Of a stretch of DNA of 63,229 nucleotides, positions 17,655-27,297 are shown in pieces. The DNA comes from Mycolicibacterium chlorophenolicum (GTDB lineage Bacteria > Actinomycetota > Actinomycetes > Mycobacteriales > Mycobacteriaceae): NCBI RefSeq assembly GCF_001044235.1, contig NZ_JYNL01000060.1:582-63810 (forward strand). Reading direction: 5' to 3'. A program made the position numbers and the translations under genes. The notes beneath the pieces were generated by a model that searched no databases, had not been told where the DNA came from, and worked only from the letters and a program-made list of their open reading frames with translations. How positions within the stretch are numbered: position 1 is the first letter of the stretch; each line of letters opens with the position of its first letter.

Positions 17655-19078
17655 GCTATTTGTGACGCAATACTCTGAATATATTCTGACAGCGCGTCGT
17701 CATTGCTAGCTGGCCGGAACCCGGTCGATTCGATCTTGGTCAAATCTAAAGCGCTGTTGGAAGGTCGCTTGGCGCCAGCAGTCGCAGCGGTCTTGTTGTA
17801 CTCGCTCGTACTTACTCCCGTCACTCTGCTGGGGTCTTTACCCGCTAAATCGAATACTCGGCGTGCGATCTCGGCCCAAGATCTGACGGGTCCACCTCCG
17901 GTAACGTTGTAAGTTCCGTATGGTGCCGTCTCGCTCACTAAGTGATCAATGGCCGCAGCAAGCTCCGAAGCGAAGGTCAAACGCCCCCGCTGGTCATTCA
18001 CTACTCGCGGATCAACCCCACGCTGGGCCAAGGTTGCCATGGTCCTTACGAAATTGCGGCCGGCGCCAATGACCCATGAGGTTCGCACAATGTAGTGACG
18101 CGGCGTCGATGCGACTATTTGGTCAGCCGCTGCTTTCGTTTGCCCGTACACGTTGAGCGGCGAGGGCAGCGCATCCTCTCTATAGGGGTTCGACGAGCTG
18201 CCGTCGAAGACATAGTCGCTGGAAACATGTACCACAGTTAATCGGTACTTTGTCGCGATCTGCGTCAACGCTGCCACCCCGCGGACGTTGACAGCCCACG
18301 CCTCTCGACACCCCTCGGTCGTCTCGGCGTCGTCAACGGCGGTATACGCCGCACAATTGATCACTGTGCTGTAATTGCGCCATTCCCTGAGCGATTCAAG
18401 ATTGTCGGCTCGCAGATCAATGTCGGATCGGTCAGCGAACTCGATGTCCGAAGCCCTCGCGTAGTGTTCCCGAAGCGCTGTGCCTAGTTGTCCACTTGCG
18501 CCCAGCACCAGAATCTTTTTAGGGGGTATGGCCGCGACATTTCTCAACCTAGGATGACGACGATCATTGGCGGACAAATTCGCGTTTCGAAGTGGGACGG
18601 GCCAGTGGATGGAGAGTGTCTCGTCAGCAAGGTTAACGCATGTGTAAGTTTCGCCTGGATTATAGTGGTCATTCACCAGATACACGTAGCTAGTGTTCGG
18701 TTGAAGAGTCTGGAAGGAGTTCCCCACCCCACTAGGCACGAAAGCCGCCTTAGATGGGTCAAGGATGGCAGTGAATACCGTGCCGAAGGTCGGGCCCTCT
18801 CGCAAGTCGACCCAGGCGCAAAACGCGCTTCCGTTGGCGATCGAGATAAACTTGTCCCAAGGCTCTGCATGGATCCCCCGGGTCGTCCCGACGGCATCAT
18901 TGAACGACACATTGGCCTGCACCGGCCCGAAGTCCGGAAGCCCTGCTGCGACCATTTTTTCGCGCTGCCAATTTTCCTTGAACCACCCGCGGCTGTCGCC
19001 GTGAACCGCCAAGTCCCACAAGGTTAGGCCAGGTATTGGGGTGCTGATTGCCTTCAGCCGTTTATTGAACTCGGTCAT
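17651..19078 (-). CDS. Bifunctional dTDP-4-dehydrorhamnose 3,5-epimerase/reductase (RmlC-RmlD fusion)
   Basis: The 475-residue protein fuses two steps of dTDP-L-rhamnose synthesis. Residues 1-185 are an RmlC cupin (DSRGWFKENW; TTRGIHAEPWDKFISI with the catalytic His; VNDHYNPGE). From about 187, KKILVLGASGQLGTALRE begins an RmlD reductase with HVSSDYVFDG and a YGQTK Tyr-Lys pair. The mycobacterial housekeeping pathway uses separate RmlC and RmlD, and a separate rmlD lies at 48.5 kb. The gene starts 12 bases after rmlB and overlaps the next glycosyltransferase. Such fusions are known in actinobacteria. Confidence 0.92.
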   Translation of the reverse strand: MTEFNKRLKAISTPIPGLTLWDLAVHGDSRGWFKENWQREKMVAAGLPDFGPVQANVSFNDAVGTTRGIHAEPWDKFISIANGSAFCAWVDLREGPTFGTVFTAILDPSKAAFVPSGVGNSFQTLQPNTSYVYLVNDHYNPGETYTCVNLADETLSIHWPVPLRNANLSANDRRHPRLRNVAAIPPKKILVLGASGQLGTALREHYARASDIEFADRSDIDLRADNLESLREWRNYSTVINCAAYTAVDDAETTEGCREAWAVNVRGVAALTQIATKYRLTVVHVSSDYVFDGSSSNPYREDALPSPLNVYGQTKAAADQIVASTPRHYIVRTSWVIGAGRNFVRTMATLAQRGVDPRVVNDQRGRLTFASELAAAIDHLVSETAPYGTYNVTGGGPVRSWAEIARRVFDLAGKDPSRVTGVSTSEYNKTAATAGAKRPSNSALDLTKIESTGFRPASNDDALSEYIQSIASQIA

Positions 19079-19090
19079 AGGTAAGTTCTT

Positions 19091-20089
19091 TCAGTGCCCC
19101 GAACGGCCATACCGAGCTTCGGTAGCAAATTTCGACGCAGACCACCACGATTCGTTGGTTCTGTACCAATCGATAGTCTTTGACAAACCTCGCTCAAAGT
19201 CGTCATATTTTGGCCGCCATCCCAATTCGTGACGCAGTTTCGTTGAATCAATAGCGTAGCGAAGATCGTGCCCTGCTCGATCGGGTACGTGATCATACGC
19301 GTCAGCATCCCGACCCATCAATTTCAGTATGAGTTCGACCACGGACTTGTTGTCTCTCTCGCCATCAGCACCAATCAGGTAGGTCTCCCCGATTCGGCCT
19401 GCAGTCAGAATAGCGTGAACTGCTGAGGAATGATCATCGGCGTAGATCCAGTCACGTACATTTTGTCCGCGTCCGTAAAGCTTCGGGCGACCGCCCACTA
19501 GAATGTTGGTGATTTGCCGAGGTATAAACTTCTCAACGTGCTGGTAAGGTCCGTAGTTGTTCGAGCAATTAGAGATCGTCGCGGCCACGTTGAACGATCG
19601 CGCCCAAGCGCGAACCAACATGTCACTGCTAGCTTTCGTCGACGAATAAGGCGATGAAGGGTTATAGGGCGTCGCTTCGGTGAATCTGGCGGGATCGTCA
19701 AGCTCAAGGTCGCCGTATACCTCGTCGGTCGAAATATGATGAATGCGCGTGCCGTGGATTCTCGCCGCTTCGAGCAGAACATAGGTTCCGATGACATTGG
19801 TGTGTAGAAATGGGTTCGGATTGCTCAGCGAATTATCATTGTGGGATTCTGCCGCGTAATGAACAATTGCGTCCACTGACGACACCAGGGGCCGCACCAG
19901 CTCGGCGTCGACGATGTCGCCTTGTATGAAGGTAAGGCGATTTTCTGGGATTCCTAAGAGCGACGCGGGGTTGCCGGCGTAGGTCAATTTGTCGAGAACG
20001 ACCACGTGGTAGTCGGTGTGTCGTAAGAGGTAGTGAACAAAGTTCGATCCAATGAACCCGGCCCCGCCGGTGACTAGCAGACGAAACAC
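19091..20089 (-). CDS. rmlB: dTDP-glucose 4,6-dehydratase
   Basis: The 332-residue short-chain dehydrogenase has the Rossmann motif TGGAGFIGS (7-15), the catalytic ISTDEVYGD (Thr121, Asp122, Glu123) and Tyr148/Lys152 in YSSTK. It converts dTDP-glucose to the 4-keto-6-deoxy sugar, the second step of dTDP-rhamnose synthesis. Its GTG start directly abuts the rmlA TAA stop with no gap, so it is translated by coupling. It is a second, island-borne copy, because the usual mycobacterial rmlB is encoded elsewhere in the genome. Confidence 0.94.
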   Translation of the reverse strand: MFRLLVTGGAGFIGSNFVHYLLRHTDYHVVVLDKLTYAGNPASLLGIPENRLTFIQGDIVDAELVRPLVSSVDAIVHYAAESHNDNSLSNPNPFLHTNVIGTYVLLEAARIHGTRIHHISTDEVYGDLELDDPARFTEATPYNPSSPYSSTKASSDMLVRAWARSFNVAATISNCSNNYGPYQHVEKFIPRQITNILVGGRPKLYGRGQNVRDWIYADDHSSAVHAILTAGRIGETYLIGADGERDNKSVVELILKLMGRDADAYDHVPDRAGHDLRYAIDSTKLRHELGWRPKYDDFERGLSKTIDWYRTNESWWSASKFATEARYGRSGH

Positions 20090-20968
20090 TTATCGGCCTC
20101 TTGCGAGTAAGTCGAACAGGTAGCTACCATACCCCGATTTCATCAGCTTTTCTGCGCGGGCCCGCAATGCGTCATCGTCGAGATATCCTCTGCGCCAACC
20201 GATCTCTTCGGGCACACCAATCTTCAAGCCGGTTCGCCTTTCCATCGTACGTACGTACTCAGCGGCATCCGTCATCTGGTCGAAAGTGCCGGTGTCGAGC
20301 CAAGCGGTGCCACGCGGAAGGACCTGAACCTGCAGTCGGTCACGCTCAAGGTACCTACAGTTGACGTCTGTTATCTCATACTCGCCTCGCTTGCTCGGCT
20401 TGAGGTCATGGGCGATGGCGACGACATCGTTGTCGTAAAAGTACAAGCCCGGAACAGCGTAGTTGCTCTTCGGCTTCTGCGGCTTCTCCTCGAGAGAAAC
20501 CGCCCTCCCCGTGTGATCAAATTCGATTACCCCATAGGATGCGGGTTCAGCGACCCAGTAGGCAAATATTGCGCCACCATCGACTTCGGCAAATTTACTC
20601 AATTGACTCCCGAGTCCGGGCCCGTAGAGCAAGTTATCTCCCAAGATCAAAGCGACGTTATCATCGCCTATAAAGTCTGCGCCTATGACAAATGCCTGGG
20701 CGAGGCCGTTCGGAGACGGTTGCTGTGCATAAGTAAGGGCAATGCCAAATTGCGAGCCGTCTCCAAGTAATCGATAAAAGTGTTCGGCATCGTGAGGAGT
20801 CGTGATGATGAGAATATCTTGTATGCCGGCTAGCATCAGTGTCGACAGCGGGTAATAGATCATGGGTTTGTCGTAAACCGGAATGAGCTGCTTTGATACG
20901 CCGAGTGTGATCGGATGCAAGCGTGTACCCGACCCCCCGGCGAGAATGATCCCCCGCATAGCCACCAT
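20090..20968 (-). CDS. rmlA: Glucose-1-phosphate thymidylyltransferase
   Basis: The 292-residue enzyme has the nucleotidyltransferase signature RGIILAGGSGTRLHPIT, then SKQLIPVYDKPMIYYPL and ALILGDNLLYG. It joins dTTP and glucose-1-phosphate to give dTDP-glucose, the entry to the rhamnose pathway. It is the first gene of the minus-strand operon that runs to the hydrolase at 14.5 kb. The start may be ATG 20968 or ATG 20959; the second fits the family start better. The promoter should lie in the 264 bases shared with the divergent phosphatase gene. Confidence 0.95.
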   Translation of the reverse strand: MVAMRGIILAGGSGTRLHPITLGVSKQLIPVYDKPMIYYPLSTLMLAGIQDILIITTPHDAEHFYRLLGDGSQFGIALTYAQQPSPNGLAQAFVIGADFIGDDNVALILGDNLLYGPGLGSQLSKFAEVDGGAIFAYWVAEPASYGVIEFDHTGRAVSLEEKPQKPKSNYAVPGLYFYDNDVVAIAHDLKPSKRGEYEITDVNCRYLERDRLQVQVLPRGTAWLDTGTFDQMTDAAEYVRTMERRTGLKIGVPEEIGWRRGYLDDDALRARAEKLMKSGYGSYLFDLLARGR

Positions 20969-21232
20969 AGTGACATAGAGCGGTTCAGTTGGTGAGTTGG
21001 CGGACTCGGCCGGCGGTGGAGTGACAGTGGTGCCAAGCCGTTAGTCCGCGGGATCGGTGCACTTGCACCGAAGACGACTCATGCACCGATCACGGAAGTC
21101 TCTGGCTTCGGAGTGGCCCTCAGCTTCGATTCGGTGCGACAGGGATGGCCGTCCGATGCTCCTTGGGGGCCTGGCGGATCACCCCTTTTTTGCTACGCTC
21201 AGGGCTATTCGGAGTCGCCATGGAGGGCCATC

Positions 21233-21769
21233 CTGCACATTCTCTTCGTATGCACAGGAAATATTTGCAGGTCACCGACGGCAGAGCGCTTGACGGGCGC
21301 GTTTGGTAGGACGCACAACCTCACCGAGTTGAAGTCGACTAGCGCCGGAACTCGCGCAGTGATCGGTCACCCGATACATCGCGAGGCGGCGAGGGTTCTC
21401 GAGCGGCTCGGAGGGGATAGCAGTGAGTTTGTCGCTAGGCAGATCACAACCCGAATCGCTTCGCAGGCAGATCTCGTCCTGACCATGACGAAGCTGCACA
21501 GAGATGCGGTGCTGGAGCTGGCGCCGCATAAGCTTCACCGGACGTACACCCTCGTGGAAGCCGCTAAGCTCGTGACTGACTTCGGGGCCAGTTGCTATGA
21601 AGACCTCTCCAACTTGCGCCCACTGCTGCCCGTGGGTGCAGAGTTGGATGTGAAAGATCCGATTGGCGGCGATGCGCGACTATTTGCCACTGTTGGCTCA
21701 CAGATTCAGGATGCTTTGAGCCCGGTGCTCAATTTTTGCCATGGCCTCCTTGCGGCAAGTAAGAATTAG
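21233..21769 (+). CDS. Low-molecular-weight protein-tyrosine phosphatase
   Basis: The protein carries the P-loop VCTGNICRSP (CX5R: Cys and Arg of the signature) and the general-acid Asp in KDPIGGD. It should dephosphorylate the BY-kinase tail, as Wzb/CpsB partners do, and so time polymer growth. No ATG, GTG or TTG lies near the domain start; the nearest are about 33-40 codons upstream (GTG 21113 or 21134). I place the start at CTG 21233 because GGAGGG (21222-21227) sits 5 bases before it and it gives the family-like N-terminus (M)HILFVCTGNICRSP. A TACGCT hexamer upstream could be the -10. The start is uncertain. Confidence 0.8.
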   Translation: MHILFVCTGNICRSPTAERLTGAFGRTHNLTELKSTSAGTRAVIGHPIHREAARVLERLGGDSSEFVARQITTRIASQADLVLTMTKLHRDAVLELAPHKLHRTYTLVEAAKLVTDFGASCYEDLSNLRPLLPVGAELDVKDPIGGDARLFATVGSQIQDALSPVLNFCHGLLAASKN

Positions 21770-21967
21770 ACGAAATTCGACCATGATCGTGTCCGTGCGT
21801 GCGTAATGAAAGCAATCAACTGCGCTGGCATATCGGTTTGCGAAGCTACTCTCCTACGTGGAAATAGCTACAAGTTGCCGAGCATTTGCTGCAGGATATA
21901 CACTGATGAAGCAGTGCGCATTTAGCGTAGCAGATTTTAGCATGACGGGTTCAGGCAGGGGAGTCGG

Positions 21968-23296
21968 ATGGCATGCAACATTGCTGTTTTTGGCACAGGT
22001 TATTTAGGGGCTACTCACGCTGCTTGCATGGCTGAACTAGGTCATCAAGTCGTTGGTGTGGATGTTGATGCCGCGAAAGTCGAGAAACTTTCCCGAGGAG
22101 AGGCGCCCTTCTTCGAGCCCGGCCTCGACGACTTGCTCAAGTCAAATCTTGATGCTGGTCGCTTACGGTTTACATCGTCCTACGAGGAGGCGGCTGAGTT
22201 CGCCGATGCTCACTTCATCGGAGTAGCTACGCCTCAGAAGAGGGGCGAGTTTGGGGCCGATCTTTCGTTCGTCGACACCGTAGTTTGCACGTTGGCGCCG
22301 ATGCTCCGTAGGCCAGCGGTGATACTTGGTAAGTCAACTGTGCCTGTAGGCACCGCTGCGCGTCTGAGCGCCATGGTCGCAGAACTTGCTCCGTCGGACT
22401 CGATAATAGAAGTGGCGTGGAATCCAGAGTTCTTGCGCGAAGGATTTGCTGTACAAGATACGTTGACTCCTGACCGCATCGTGTTGGGCGTTCACGCCCA
22501 AAGTGCAGGTCGCGCCGAGGCGTTGACTCGAGAAATATATGCCAAGGCCATCGCTGATGGCGTTCCACTCGTCGTCACCGATCGGGAGACGGCAGAGCTA
22601 GTGAAGACTGCAGCAAACGCATTTCTCGCCACGAAAATCTCCTTCATCAACGCTATGGCTGAATTATGCGAGGCGGCTGGCGCCGACGTGTCGGAGTTGG
22701 CAGATGCTATCGGCTACGACGCGCGAATCGGGCGCCGCTTTTTGAATGCGGGAATTGGCTTTGGCGGTGGATGCTTACCGAAGGACATTAGGGCGTTCAT
22801 GGCGCGCGCCGGCGAGTTGGGTGCTAATCAAGCCCTGACATTCTTGCGCGAAGTTGACAGTATCAATATGAGACGGCGCACGAAGATGATGGAGACAGTC
22901 CGAGATATTGTAGGAGGTTCGCTCATCGGCACGCGGGTGGCCGTCCTCGGTGCAGCTTTCAAGCCCGACTCGGACGATATCCGCGATTCTCCGGCGCTTA
23001 ATATTGCGGGACAAATACAACTGCAAGGTGCGTCGGTTTCGGTTTACGATCCGAAGGCAATCGAAAATTCAAGGCGCTTGTTTCCAACCCTTGACTACGC
23101 TCGTGACATCAACGACGCGTGCGACAATGCAGACGTCACTTTAGTCCTTACAGAATGGGACGACTTCAAGAATCTCCTGCCTGAAGACCTCGATTCGGTG
23201 GTTCGACAGCGCCGCATTATCGATGGTCGGAACTGCCTAGATCCCGCCGTGTGGCGATCGGCGGGCTGGATCTACCGTGGTGTGGGGCGCAAGTGA
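21968..23296 (+). CDS. ugd: UDP-glucose 6-dehydrogenase
   Basis: The 442-residue enzyme oxidises UDP-glucose to UDP-glucuronate with two NAD. The Rossmann motif IAVFGTGYLG is at 5-14, the catalytic Cys269 is in GFGGGCLPKD, and ATKISFIN holds the conserved Lys. The length is standard. ATG 21968 follows a good GGCAGGGGAG ribosome site. It feeds the UDP-glucuronate 4-epimerase encoded at 24.5 kb, so the polymer is probably acidic. A 198-base gap separates it from the phosphatase gene, so it may have its own promoter. Confidence 0.95.
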   Translation: MACNIAVFGTGYLGATHAACMAELGHQVVGVDVDAAKVEKLSRGEAPFFEPGLDDLLKSNLDAGRLRFTSSYEEAAEFADAHFIGVATPQKRGEFGADLSFVDTVVCTLAPMLRRPAVILGKSTVPVGTAARLSAMVAELAPSDSIIEVAWNPEFLREGFAVQDTLTPDRIVLGVHAQSAGRAEALTREIYAKAIADGVPLVVTDRETAELVKTAANAFLATKISFINAMAELCEAAGADVSELADAIGYDARIGRRFLNAGIGFGGGCLPKDIRAFMARAGELGANQALTFLREVDSINMRRRTKMMETVRDIVGGSLIGTRVAVLGAAFKPDSDDIRDSPALNIAGQIQLQGASVSVYDPKAIENSRRLFPTLDYARDINDACDNADVTLVLTEWDDFKNLLPEDLDSVVRQRRIIDGRNCLDPAVWRSAGWIYRGVGRK

Positions 23297-23369
23297 CAGA
23301 AGCCGGCGTGCGCAGGGCGTATGTGTGGAGTAGAGATTGTAAGAAGTTAGTTCCATCAAGTATTGTGAG

Positions 23370-24455
23370 ATGGATGAATTGACCAGGCCGCGTGTTCATA
23401 TTGAATTCGATCACAATTTCGATCCTGTTGATTGGGGCAATAGGTATTCGGCCGGTCAAGTGCCGAATGAATTACCCTATGGTTTTCACCATCTCATCGC
23501 TTCCGGGTTCGACTTGCAGGTTCGGGCTGCGGGTCGGTCTTGGCTGATTAATCGCGCAGTAGGTGGAACGTTTCGCCGCCTCACTGGCGGCTTCGAATTT
23601 GTCGACGCGATTCGAAGCCCCAGTCGGCGGGCGTGCGACGTGGCTGTATGTTGGAACGAACGCACCGGGGTGCCAGCAGCTGCGCGGACCGTTATCCCCG
23701 GCGAGCCGCCCGCCGTTATGGGCAGCATTTGGATGACGGATCCGCACGCTGACATCCCAAAACGATCTATGAAGTTTGCGAAGTGGGCATTACGTCGAGC
23801 TTCCGCCGTATGGGCGAACACGGACATGCAGCTGAAGGTGCTCACTGAATTCGGGGTTCCGCGGGATCGTGCTCACCTGTTGCTCAACCCAGGAATCGAT
23901 TCAATGTTCTGGCATAACGAGCGAGATGAACCAGCGAATGGCTTGGTCCTGAGTGTCGGAAACGATCGTCACCGAGACCATGATTATCTGGTGGAGATAA
24001 TGGGCCAAGTGCAGCAGCGGCTGCCTGGCAGCAGGCTGAAACTGATAACCGCGCAGCCTGTCAATTTCCCGGCTAAGCTAGGGGTGAAGTTGGACCATGT
24101 GACCCATCCCCAGTTGCGGTCGATGTACAGCGAATCGGCTGTGGTTGCCGTCGCGTTGACGCCGAACATTCATGTTTCCGGTTGCACCTCCATTTTGGAA
24201 GCAATGGCATGCGAGCGTCCAGTTGTGGTAACGGCTTACGAAGGCTACGAACGTTATGTCGATCACGGCAAGACGGGCTATCTTATTGCGCCTGGGGATA
24301 AGGGTGCTTTTGTGGATGCATTATGCGAACTTCTCGAAGACCCCGAACGTGCCCGGCAAATGGGTCATGCGGGCCGCCAGGCTGTTGATGAGCGTTTCTC
24401 CAGCGAGCATTTCATGAGTGAGCTAGGAAAAGTACTACACTCGGTCCTTCGCTGA
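23370..24455 (+). CDS. Glycosyltransferase family 4
   Basis: The 361-residue GT-B protein has LVLSVGNDRHRDHDYLVEIM at the start of the donor domain and SGCTSILEAMACERPVVVTA, the EX7E-type motif of GT4 enzymes. It lies 73 bases after ugd on the same strand, which suggests a uronic-acid or hexose donor, but this is only context. The C-terminus has ERARQMGHAGRQAVDERFS, a common GT4 ending. ATG 23370 is the only sensible start. Confidence 0.87.
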   Translation: MDELTRPRVHIEFDHNFDPVDWGNRYSAGQVPNELPYGFHHLIASGFDLQVRAAGRSWLINRAVGGTFRRLTGGFEFVDAIRSPSRRACDVAVCWNERTGVPAAARTVIPGEPPAVMGSIWMTDPHADIPKRSMKFAKWALRRASAVWANTDMQLKVLTEFGVPRDRAHLLLNPGIDSMFWHNERDEPANGLVLSVGNDRHRDHDYLVEIMGQVQQRLPGSRLKLITAQPVNFPAKLGVKLDHVTHPQLRSMYSESAVVAVALTPNIHVSGCTSILEAMACERPVVVTAYEGYERYVDHGKTGYLIAPGDKGAFVDALCELLEDPERARQMGHAGRQAVDERFSSEHFMSELGKVLHSVLR

Positions 24456-24523
24456 TGGCCGCGAGTCGGGCCGGGTAGGTGACGTATGTATTGACAATGT
24501 CGCACCTCGAAGGGTGTTAGCGA

Positions 24524-25531
24524 CTAGACCCCGTAGTAATCACGGTACCATTTTACAAAGCGCGACAAGCCCGCCTCAATATCGGTCGTTGGGCCATAGT
24601 CGATCCAATCAACCAATCTATCCACGTCCGCGAATGTGGCTGTTACATCACCGGCCTGGATTGGCCGGAAATTCTTGATCGCTTTTTTCCCCAACGCAGC
24701 TTCGAGCGCTTCTACGAACTGGAGTAGCCGTACAGGTTGATTGTTGCCGATGTTGAAGATGCGGAACGGTGCCTGGCTGAGACCAGGGTCGGGGTTTACG
24801 GGATCGTAGCGATCGTCAGGCGTTGCCGGTCGGTCAAGTACCTTGATTATGCTCTCCACGATATCGTCGATGTACGTAAAGTCGCGCTGCATCTGGCCGT
24901 GGTTGAAGACGTCGATCGGGCGGTCTTCCAGGATCGCTTTCGTGAAGAGAAAGTAAGCCATGTCGGGACGGCCCCAAGGCCCGTAAACCGTGAAGAATCG
25001 TAGACCAGTTGTCGGCAAGTTGAATAGGTGGCTATAGGTATGAGCCATCAGCTCGTTCGCCTTCTTAGTCGCTGCGTACATGCTGACTGGATGATCAACG
25101 CTATCGCGCTCAGAGAATGGCATCTTCGCGTTCCCGCCATAGACGCTTGAACTCGATGCGTAGACTAAATGCTCTACCTCTGTATCGCGGCAACCCTCCA
25201 GAACATTCATGAAGCCAACAATATTGCTGTCGATGTATGAATGGGGGTTGGTTATCGAATATCGGACGCCAGCCTGCGCGGCGAGATTAATTACAGCGGC
25301 AGCGTTGTGCTTGGCGAATTGACGTTGCATGACGGCGCGATCAGCCAGGTCCGCTTTAACGAACTGGAAATTCTCGTAGTTGGTCAAGGCCTCCAGCCGG
25401 CGTTCTTTAAGGTCGACCTCATAGTAATCGTTCATGTTGTCAAGCCCGACTACCTCATCGCCACGTAACAGCAGGTGACGAGCCGTGGCGCTACCGATGA
25501 AACCAGCGGCGCCGGTCAATAGTATCTTCAC
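24524..25531 (-). CDS. UDP-glucuronate 4-epimerase
   Basis: The 335-residue short-chain dehydrogenase begins MKILLTGAAGFIGSATARHL and has NMNDYYEVDLKERRLEAL, a segment diagnostic of UDP-glucuronate epimerases, plus SSSSVYGGN and the YAATK Tyr-Lys pair. It interconverts UDP-glucuronate and UDP-galacturonate. With ugd it gives the island a route to galacturonic acid. It is a single gene on the minus strand, with 252 bases upstream that include a 6-bp inverted repeat around 25646 (GTTCCC/GGGAAC). Confidence 0.93.
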   Translation of the reverse strand: MKILLTGAAGFIGSATARHLLLRGDEVVGLDNMNDYYEVDLKERRLEALTNYENFQFVKADLADRAVMQRQFAKHNAAAVINLAAQAGVRYSITNPHSYIDSNIVGFMNVLEGCRDTEVEHLVYASSSSVYGGNAKMPFSERDSVDHPVSMYAATKKANELMAHTYSHLFNLPTTGLRFFTVYGPWGRPDMAYFLFTKAILEDRPIDVFNHGQMQRDFTYIDDIVESIIKVLDRPATPDDRYDPVNPDPGLSQAPFRIFNIGNNQPVRLLQFVEALEAALGKKAIKNFRPIQAGDVTATFADVDRLVDWIDYGPTTDIEAGLSRFVKWYRDYYGV

Positions 25532-25783
25532 AAAGCAAATCTTTCTCGTCGCAGTAGTACGCGCGCTAGCGCAGGAGCCGCCGACTGACCCCGCTGCAAA
25601 ACAGTGAAGTGTCCGCGTATCAAGACGGCCGCCCGCACAGATAACGTTCCCCGAGCCGGGAACAAGTCAGAAGGTAACACCTAGCACTGGATCTGCCGCC
25701 TCTGAACGGCGAGGGCTCCGTTGTGGGGTCGGGCTATGGCATCGCCTGACAAGCCGCGCGGCAAGCGTGCCCTGCGCAACCGG

Positions 25784-26878
25784 TCATGAGGTTGAGCATT
25801 CATTAGACGAGCGGCCTCGCCCCCGCGCGACTTCCTCAATGACGTTGAGTAACCGCTGCGCAGTAGCGTCCCAGGTGTACCAGCGCGCGTGGTCGGCGGC
25901 CAGTGCGCCGAGAGTGCTCGCAGTTCTGGGATCTGCCAACCGAATCATTTCCCTCAACAGGCTGAATGAATCCGTCGGGTCGACGACCGTTCCGCCAGGA
26001 CCAATAAGCTCTCGGACGCCGCCAGAGGTCGTGCCAATCGACGGTATGCCCGCTGCGCCCGCTTCTACGAAAGCAAGCGCGCTTGCCTCGTGTTTCGAGG
26101 GCATCACATAGCACGTCGCGGATCGCAGAAGTTCCTCTACCCGACGTCGATCGCTCAATTTGTTGAGATCCAGACTTCCGTGGAACACAACACCGGGTTG
26201 AGGGCCACCTATGTAAGGACCCACTACATCGAGCGAGGCGCTGGGAAACCGGCGCTTTACCTCTGCGAAAGTCTCAACTACCAGGGGCACGTTCTTACGG
26301 CGCCAATTTTTGGCAATGATTAAGTACCGCGGCTTCGACCAGTCCCGGTCCGCCGGCGCCTCAATGATGTGGTTGCCACCGAGTCCGATGACACAGACCT
26401 TCTCTGCAGGCTGTTGATAGTCCTGCACGACCGACTCGGCCGCCCACTGTGATAGCACGCAGCACCGGTCGGCATTCGTAAATGCGCGCATCTGACGGAC
26501 TTGCCACGCCAACTGCGCTCGGCGTGGGTAGCGCGCGAACCAATCGTCTCTGAGACGCACATGTTGAGCGACTGTCATGTCGTCATAGGTCACAGTTGGT
26601 GCTGCTGTGCACACCAAGAAGTCCGTGCCGATTTGCACGACCGCGTCGTATTCCAGTTTGGACAGCCTTGCGTCGGCGATGTAGGTGTGTACGCGGCATA
26701 GCTCCGGGTGTAACCACCGAGCGCGCCCCGCGATGCGCTCTAGCGCCGAGGGCAGCGCAGTGTTAACTCTCAGTACAGAATGGCCAGCCCGCTCGAGGGC
26801 CGCTGTCAGCCCAGCCGGCGAGCCTGAAAACGCCCCCGGATCGCTTGAATCACCACCGAAACACACAGCAATGCGCAA
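25784..26878 (-). CDS. Glycosyltransferase family 4
   Basis: The 364-residue GT-B protein starts MRIAVCFGGDSSDPGAFSG, a Gly-rich acceptor loop, and has LIIAKNWRRKNVPLVVETFA in the donor half and SKHEASALAFVEAGAAGIPS with the GT4 Glu pair. It probably adds one sugar of the repeat unit. It is divergent from the initiating transferase gene at 27.3 kb, sharing a 419-base control region. The C-terminus after residue 350 is Arg/Ser rich and poorly conserved. Confidence 0.86.
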   Translation of the reverse strand: MRIAVCFGGDSSDPGAFSGSPAGLTAALERAGHSVLRVNTALPSALERIAGRARWLHPELCRVHTYIADARLSKLEYDAVVQIGTDFLVCTAAPTVTYDDMTVAQHVRLRDDWFARYPRRAQLAWQVRQMRAFTNADRCCVLSQWAAESVVQDYQQPAEKVCVIGLGGNHIIEAPADRDWSKPRYLIIAKNWRRKNVPLVVETFAEVKRRFPSASLDVVGPYIGGPQPGVVFHGSLDLNKLSDRRRVEELLRSATCYVMPSKHEASALAFVEAGAAGIPSIGTTSGGVRELIGPGGTVVDPTDSFSLLREMIRLADPRTASTLGALAADHARWYTWDATAQRLLNVIEEVARGRGRSSNECSTS

Positions 26879-27297
26879 TTTGACCCCCCCTGCAACCGTG
26901 CCGGCCAGCTGCAGTTCCCCCGTTGCGTCCGCTTACCGGCAACACCATATTCATTTGCTGAATGCGGACAGGGCGGAAGTTTACACTGGACAAGCTGATT
27001 TTGTGAAGCGAGATTTGCACACTGTTGGACCAGGCAGCGAGGACCCTTCCGCGCAGAGGGTTTACGGCAGTCCAACTCCGTCAGTCGTTGGCTTGTGCTT
27101 GCTAGCTCCTAGCGCTCGCATGCGAGTGTCTGTCCGCCGCCGGATCTCAACTCGCCGAATCGTTCGCCTTGATCGTCAAGCCCACATTGACCGGTCCCTA
27201 GGGGTATGTTGCTGAGCGAACTCGCTGTTCCAGTTGAGAATCAGATAACAGTTGGGATAAAGTTCCAGCGCATAGGGGGCAAGATGCGGGGGGAAGT
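26879..27297. other. Divergent control region, no gene supported
   Basis: It lies between the glycosyltransferase (minus) and the initiating transferase (plus). Open frames here look random. The best plus-strand promoter is given separately. Confidence 0.4.
27234..27263 (+). promoter_or_regulatory. Candidate sigma-A promoter for the initiating transferase
   Basis: TTGAGA (27234-27239) and TAAAGT (27258-27263) are spaced by 18 bases and lie 35 bases before the GTG start, with a G-rich ribosome site between. The -10 fits TANNNT. It is predicted from sequence only. Confidence 0.4.
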
